DNA from: Lasiosphaeria ovina
Taxonomy: Eukaryota; Ascomycota; Sordariomycetes; Sordariales; Lasiosphaeriaceae
DNA length: 64,000 bases
Direction: 5' to 3'
NCBI GenBank assembly: GCA_033439765.1
Contig: JAULSN010000008.1
Coordinates: 1,240,001 to 1,304,000, forward strand
Shown here: positions 56,216-64,000 of the stretch, one piece after another
How the letters are laid out: every line of letters begins with the position of its first letter
Position numbering within the stretch: position 1 is the first letter of the stretch
Position numbers and translations under genes: made by a program
Notes under the pieces: generated by a model
Databases searched by the model: none
Seen by the model: the letters and a program-made list of their open reading frames with translations, nothing else
Told to the model about the DNA's origin: nothing

Positions 56216-57620
56216 TTACAGGATGAGGTGCTTCAGGTTGCGCTGGATGATCATGTCCTGTACGGAACCCATGGTGATCTTCAAAAGATTCGTGTCGGTC
56301 GCGTTCGTAAAATGGCCGTAAATCTCCTTCTCCGGGTTGCGGTTGAGCGCCCGGAACTTGTCCATGAAGTACTTGCTGGCCTGCTTGAAGTCGCCCGGCG
56401 GTCCGTGGTAATCTGTGAAGCCGTGCGCTGTTATCGGGCTCTTGCCCAGCTTCTCCTTGAAGAGGTCCATCTTGTTGAGGAAGAGGATCAGCGCCGACTT
56501 TGTGAACCAGTGCGAATTCGCGATCGATTCCCAAAGCATCAGCGCCTCGTTCATTTGGTTCTAGCCTCATGTCAGCCTGCATGCTCATACAAAAGCTAAG
56601 ATTGAGGGGATGTGAGCCTACGCCATCCTTATCCTCCAAGAGACACTGGTCGTAGCCCGAGATGGCCACCAAGAACAAAAGGCAGCCGACGTTCTCAAAG
56701 CAGTGTATCCACTTCTTCCGCTCCGATCGCTGGCCGCCGACGTCGAACATGCGGTATGTGAGCTGCCCGAGGTCGAAGACGGTTTCCGTGATGCCCGTTG
56801 TCCGTAGTCGAGACCGGAGAAGATCTTGGTCCGTGGGGACGTAGCCCTTGTCCCAGACCCGATCCAGGTCGGCGCAAAAGCTTTACGCGCGTCGGTTAGT
56901 TTACGCCGTGCCACCTTCAAAAGGGTCATGGGGTTCTGGGACCAAGCTCACTAGTCTAGGTTGTCGTGCAGGGCATACTCGTTACCCTTTTCGATAGCTG
57001 CCCTCACGCCCCCGTCAAGCCAGAGCTTCTTTATCGGCTCGAGATAGTCTGTCGGGAGGGGCTCGTCTGCGGTCATCTCGTAGTCCACCATGATGTGGGC
57101 CATGTTTTTCTGCGCCAGCTCGGTTAGCAGTTGCGCAGAAACTCGCAAGAGTATCGAGCGTTGCAATCCTGGGCAACAGTATCCCCAACTCTCGCATCAA
57201 GGGCGTGAAAGCGTACCTCGTTCTCCTCGCTCTCGAAATGGATATCCAGCTCGTTCATGGCGTCGAAGATCATCCGGAACGACTGAACAATGTTGGCGAA
57301 GATGACGGGCTTCCATTCTAGTTTCTCGCCTTTACTGAACCCTTGCGAATATATCAACTTCATCTGCTTCAGGACCGTCGACTTTCCCGACTCGCCAGCT
57401 CCTGTTTGCAGCGCCCGGGTTAGCCTTCAAGTTTCCCACACACTGCTGGCCGGCTGGTGCCGCAAGAGGTTCGGGCCCTGGGGGTAGGCGGGAGCGTACC
57501 TAGAAGCAAAAGTTTCACCTCCTTGGCCATGCGCTTCTCGTCGGCGCGGATGACCTTGTCCAGCTCACGCGACCTGGCGACGCCGCCGTCGTCGCCATGG
57601 TCACGGCCACCGAAGCACAT
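56216..57620 (-). CDS. gna-2: Heterotrimeric G-protein alpha subunit, GNA-2 type
   Basis: Five exons: 57620-57500, 57401-57217, 57109-56952, 56880-56622 and 56560-56216. The spliced protein has 355 residues, the same length as Neurospora GNA-2. The N-terminus is MCFGGRD and lacks the Gly2 needed for myristoylation; Cys2 could be acylated. P-loop GAGESGKST is at residues 41-49, switch I has RTTGITE, switch [21 protein letters not shown], guanine specificity FLNKMD and TNATDT. The C-terminus is [11 protein letters not shown] without the pertussis-toxin Cys. It couples receptors to cAMP or nutrient signalling at the plasma membrane; in Neurospora GNA-2 acts with other alpha subunits in growth and development. 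All catalytic residues are present. This is the best-defined gene in the window. Confidence 0.97.
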
Positions 57621-60600
57621 TTTGAGGGGCGCTACACCGCTCGGCTGGCCGAAAATGCGGGTGAGGGTTCTCGGTAAAGGTCAGGTGGATGTCACCGTCA
57701 CCGTCACTGCCGTTGTGTCGACCGCTTCGGGCGGAGAGGCTCCAGTCTGGCGGGTCTCGGCGGTTTAAGTGGCCAAGGCGAAGTGCCACGCGGTGCCCCG
57801 CCTGCAGCAGCTGGTGAATGGAGGCAGACCAGATCGGATAGACGACACTGCTGCTGTGTTCTGTCGAGACGAGGCCGTGTGATGGTCGACCCAGCAAGGT
57901 AACGGAACGGGTATTGCGTCGTCGTAGGGGGGTAGGTAAATAAGATGGCTTGGGGTGCCCTGGCCAGCTGGCCTGTCCACTCGCCCGATGATGTAAAGCG
58001 TCAGAAATAGTACCGGCCTCGGGTGGAGCAGCTGCGGTCACCCGTCTTGCCCGAGGATGGGATGAACCGGACGAGGAGAACAATGCAATGAGACCAGAAG
58101 CTCCAGGAGTGTCGAAGTTGAGGCAAAGAAGCAAAAATAAGAGATAGAATATTGCGTAGCACCAGCAACAGCAGCGACAGTGGTGAAAGAGCAAGAAAAG
58201 GGAAAAACACTGGAAGCGGAAAGCAACCTGGAAACCCCCTAGCTTATCACTAGTATTTGAAGAGCAAATAGAGAGCAGCAGCACGCATGGAGCGGCGCCG
58301 GGTCATGAATGGTCGGTGCTGCCTGCGACCTGTGCTGCTGTGCTGCACCTCCATACCGCAGGGCAGTAATTATTTTCTGAAGCAACCACCACTGCAGTGG
58401 TCCCACCACCGCTCATGGGTCCCACCTACCCAATGCATGCATCGCCCGCTTCGGAATTGGAGCATGGGCTGCTGGTGGCTTTCATCGCAGCATGGGTGGG
58501 CAGGAGCCATGGGTGTGCTTGCCCACTCGGAGTTTGTCTCGGGCGGTCAGGGCAGTTCGGGCAGTTCAGGGGGCGCCGACATGGAGGCGTTCCAGAGGGC
58601 TTCTAGGCTGCCTTGCGCTGCATGTATATATTCCCCTACTGTAATTATATATTGCGAAACACTCTCGGCTCGTTTACACGCAAATTGCTCTCGAGGGCGC
58701 GACCCGGTGCAGTGCTCAGGAAGGGCAGACAGCCATCTCAGAGCTGCTGGTCGCGGGGTGCAATCGCCTCGGACTGCCTTAAAAAATGAATGGCGGGCCC
58801 TGACTGTGGGCCCTTTGCAAAGCGGCCCCCCCATACCGACAGGGGTGCTAAGGGCTAAGGTTAAGGTGGTTCTTTCCGCATGGCAAGCCGTCCGAACCTA
58901 GAACATGGATGTACATTACGTGCGCAAGACCTACGTCAGGTACTTGGCTAGGTGTCATCCAAGAAATATCCAACAACCGCTGAGGAAAACCTAGGGTAAC
59001 TGAATGTGGCTGGCCGCTGGGGTTTCAAGGTTCCGGTCTCGAGTGTCTATCTGGACTCCACCGGATTGACCGCTCTTCACTAGAGAAGAAAATAGCGAAT
59101 GAAACGAGGTTTCTCAAAGGGCGCGGCGTGTTGCTTTTTCCTGTCTCTCCTTGAGGTGGTTATGTGATAGCACTTATAGGAGTGCCTCCGCCACGCGGGC
59201 TGCACGCGACGATTTGAAACTTTTGCGAACGGATGAATTGCACTCAAGGCCAGCGCCCAGGACAGCGCCATCCATCTCGATTCCCGTCGGTTGGAGCGGA
59301 ATGGAAGCGATGGAAAGCCAGAAGCCAGAATTTACAACAACTCTAATGCCCTTCCTTCCTTCATCCGCGGAGACTTGAGTAGTAGCCCCTATTTTGGCCC
59401 ATAAGGTCCCGCAAAGGCGCTCGGCCCACAACCGACCAACCTTGAGGATCTCTAGTGTCGTAGTTATTATCTCGGGCTGCCATGCCGGAAATCCCTTTGA
59501 CGCAACGAGGGGCTAGAGATCGCTGGCGGCCAATGGTGAGCTCCACGGCCCCCTTATCCAGGGAGCCTGGGAGTCAGTCCCAGCGTCCTGAGCGGGGCCA
59601 GGGCAGTCTTGCGGATGCGGCTGCTGCCCAGGACCCCGGCCCCCAGCTCAGTAGCGTAGCGTGCTTCACTCCGTCTGGAGTTCTGCACGGAGTATTTCTG
59701 CCGCGAAACAGCTCGCCATGCGCCTGCGCACATGGCCATGCATTGTGCGGTGGTGGTGTCTGCCTCTGGGCGTTTCCTCTCTTCTTCGCTTGCTGCAGCC
59801 ATTTCGCTGTTGTTCGTTTGAACTGCTGGCGGTCTGACTGGTGTGGTGTGGTGTGGTGGGTGTGCCATGTGGTGGCTTGGACAGTTTGTTTCGCTGAGCG
59901 GCATCTTGTTTCTGTGGAACCACAGCCGCAACCACAACCACGCACAACTCGACATTGCTCCCCACCATCCCAACTTCCCAACCGCGCTGGATTTTCACTG
60001 GATGCTGGTGTATGCACGAGGGCTCGAGCTCGAGCTCGAGCTTCCAGTGTTTCCGGGCTCTTGGTTTGGCTTCTTGGCTCACCGTTTCCCAACTTCCTCC
60101 CAACTCGATGAATGGTCCACAGATGCATTCTAGCAGCTCGCTGGGTGCCTATGGAAGAAAACTAGTGAATATGACGTCTTCCCCTCGGAATCTGATGAGA
60201 GGGCGGTGCAAAAGACTAGAACTAACTGCTTGACAAACCAAGTGACAGCTCAAAAAGAAGCCTAGCCGTGATTTTTTATCAAATGCTCACCCCGCTGAAG
60301 TGTAGGAACTGTCACCTCCGAGCTAGAATACTCATCAGTCAGCCCATCACATTCGCTTACTTGGTCCTTTGAAGAGACAAGACATTGGCTCGGTGGCAAC
60401 CTGTTTCGCCGCTGCGGGTAAGACGCGCCTGTTGACCGAAAGGCGAGGCAAGGCAAGGCAAGGCAAGGCAAGCACATCGCAGCACATGGCCGAGACCGAG
60501 CTGCCCTCGCCCCCCATCGCGTCTCACGAAACAGTCTTTGGCGTAACCCCCCTCTGTTATCAGTGCGCCGGTGGATGGCAATCATGGCAGGTCCTCGTCC

Positions 60601-62247
60601 GTATTTCCGTGTGAATGGCTGCTGCCGTGACAGCCGCAGCTCGCCATCGACGGCATGCATGGCTTTGCCCGTCGTGGGGTTTCCCATAGGCATGGGCCAT
60701 GGACAACTCACTTGGCTGCCCGTGCGCATCTCTCGAGCTTCTTCCCCAAAACTTAGTGCCTCCCGTCCACCCAGTGTCCCGAGCTTTGCGATCCCAATTA
60801 CGACCTCAATGATCTTCCGACCACTGCACTGCGCACGGGCGGCCGCTCTGGCGACATAGGGAAGCGATCTTCCCGCTAGCCAGCATGACTTTCGATGGTG
60901 CACCAGACTTTGCCCCAATGAGGGCTTGCAGACGAACGAACCACTGCAGCGCACAGAAGGCTAGGTGTGGTGTCTGCAGTGTCTGTTCGCGATTCCACCC
61001 TGACCTGCCCGTGCTGACAGCGGGGTGATCAATGAAACCTGGGGTTGTACCTGGGGCCGCCGCCGCCGCCAGCACGCTTCCGTGTGGCCCCGCTTGCGAC
61101 CCGTCTCAGTTCGGGCCTCGGGATCATATCGTCTCCAGACCCGGCCAAGCACCGGCAGCTGTTGTCGATTGGCCTCCCGGTCATCTCAACACCATAAGGC
61201 TGTTTCATCCAACGCCCGCGAAATGATCACAACGCTACCTGCCTCTTCCGACGAAGGAAAAAAAACTTGTTCGCGGCACTGTCCTTTTCATTGTGTGGTT
61301 TTTCGTGTTCCCGGCGAAAACCCTGAGCTGATCTTACCAGCGTTGTAATTAGACTTTAGGCGGTTAAAGAGAGCGCCCTGCCCGAGGCAGCGCCGCAATC
61401 CTACGGGGTGCCGTGTCTCTCGGGCTTTGTTCCCGATTATCAACCCGGAGGTTGGCGGTAATTCTGAGGCAATCCTTCCCTTCTGGATTCAGTCCTATTC
61501 CTCAATCTCGTTCCTGGTCACTTGCTCGCCCGCTGTTGGTGATGCTTCTGATGCAATCCTCTCAAGCTGTTGCCCGTGCCTCCCTGGCATGCCTTCCATG
61601 AGGAGCAGTTGATGGCATTCGATCACCATTGATAGCCATGGCCGGCTGTGTGTGTGCCAAGAGACAAATGCGCTGGGACGGGTGCATGTCGGTCGTGCTG
61701 CGCCGTAACCACGTTTTTTACTTAATTATCAGGCTTGGGCCGTATGCATCTGCAGTTTGCAACGCTGCGAATTGTCGAATTGGAGCAGTCAAGTGCCGTT
61801 GTCCTGCCTCGTCGTGTCGTGCTTAGCAGCGGCTCAATCTCAATCTGCTGCTCTTCACCGCGGGGACTTTTTCCGTCTGGAATTTTTTTTCTCGTCTCGC
61901 TGCAGATCTTGGTGTCACCGCTCTCAAGAGTCAACCGACCTCTCCACACAAGTACACAGCGGACAAGCATCATTGGCTCTGGCTTTTCGAAAACACGTTT
62001 TTATTCGCTCACTCGTGCCTCCCTAACGACCTTCCCAGAAAAAATCTGCTTATCCGCCCGCAAACAAAATCGCAATCGCGCCCTGCCGATTGAAGCCCCT
62101 CTTATTTAAAAACTTGTGCTGTTGCTCCTGCTCAAGTTGGCTTCACTCTGGTCCAGACGCCTCCTCTGCAAATCGCCTCTGTCTCCGTCTCTCTTTACGC
62201 CTCCACATTTCCCGAGACGACCGAGATATCTCGGCTACTTTCACAAA
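57621..62247. other. 4.6 kb divergent upstream region of gna-2 and spermidine synthase
   Basis: Both flanking genes start here and point outward. The region contains a CAAGG microsatellite (60446-60472), a GAGCTC-rich palindromic tract near 60020-60045 and several long but unassigned frames (60262-60954 minus, 59482-60111 plus). CT-rich sequence just upstream of 62248 looks like a transcribed leader. No RNA gene was recognised. Confidence 0.5.
60446..60472. repeat. (GGCAA)n microsatellite
   Basis: Five tandem pentanucleotide units in the shared upstream region. Confidence 0.9.

Positions 62248-64000
<1,753 letters not shown>

Noticed and set aside
60262..60954. 230-codon open frame on the minus strand between gna-2 and spermidine synthase
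   Set aside because: Includes the translated GGCAA microsatellite and no domain. Kept only as part of a finding.

Overview
This is a 64 kb piece of a filamentous ascomycete chromosome. Short GT-AG introns (about 50-110 nt) with CTGAC/CTAAC-type branch sites, a G-protein alpha subunit that reads like Neurospora GNA-2, a spermidine synthase, an mL58 mitochondrial ribosomal protein and intron-containing tRNAs all point to Pezizomycotina, most likely Sordariomycetes. Decayed transposons carrying stop codons that look like C-to-T / G-to-A changes suggest a genome with repeat-induced point mutation (RIP).

Layout. 0-8.3 kb: a DUF3405 membrane protein (cut by the left edge) and an MFS transporter, both on the minus strand. 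10.6-12.6 kb: a PTR2-type peptide transporter that is a young pseudogene. 13.7 kb: an intron-containing tRNA-Ser(UGA). 15.8-24.3 kb: a disordered hypothetical protein, mL58, and an F-box-like protein. 25.5 kb: a U2 snRNA gene, recognisable from its branch-site-pairing GTAGTA, Sm site and stem-loop IV. 28.5-31.8 kb: a family 2 polytopic glycosyltransferase. 32.5 kb: an intron-containing tRNA-Asp(GUC).

The stretch 32.9-44.3 kb is a graveyard of mobile DNA and gene relics: a membrane-protein exon relic, a chromodomain relic, a MULE transposase with many stops, a carboxylesterase relic that has lost its catalytic Ser, an AAA-ATPase fragment, a 5' LTR plus gag of a Ty1/copia element, and a Fot1/pogo element with identical 42-bp terminal inverted repeats but a dead transposase.

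44.8-47.8 kb: a membrane-anchored GH3 beta-glucosidase with six or seven exons. 49.6-55.2 kb: more decay, with a relic of a multicopy fungal protein family, a small membrane ORF next to a poly-A-like tract, and a large Clr5-ankyrin gene broken by two stops and a frameshift. 56.2-64 kb: gna-2 and spermidine synthase (cut by the right edge), transcribed divergently from a 4.6 kb shared upstream region.

I did not find a convincing wholly new system. The best leads are the short N-terminal intron in the GH3 gene, whose branch site contains an in-frame stop; the Fot1-like element with perfect ends and a dead transposase; the half-decayed Clr5-ankyrin and PTR2 genes; and a triple GTACAGTAC cluster upstream of the GH3 gene. 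Exon coordinates are my own reading of splice signals and frame continuity and have no transcript support.
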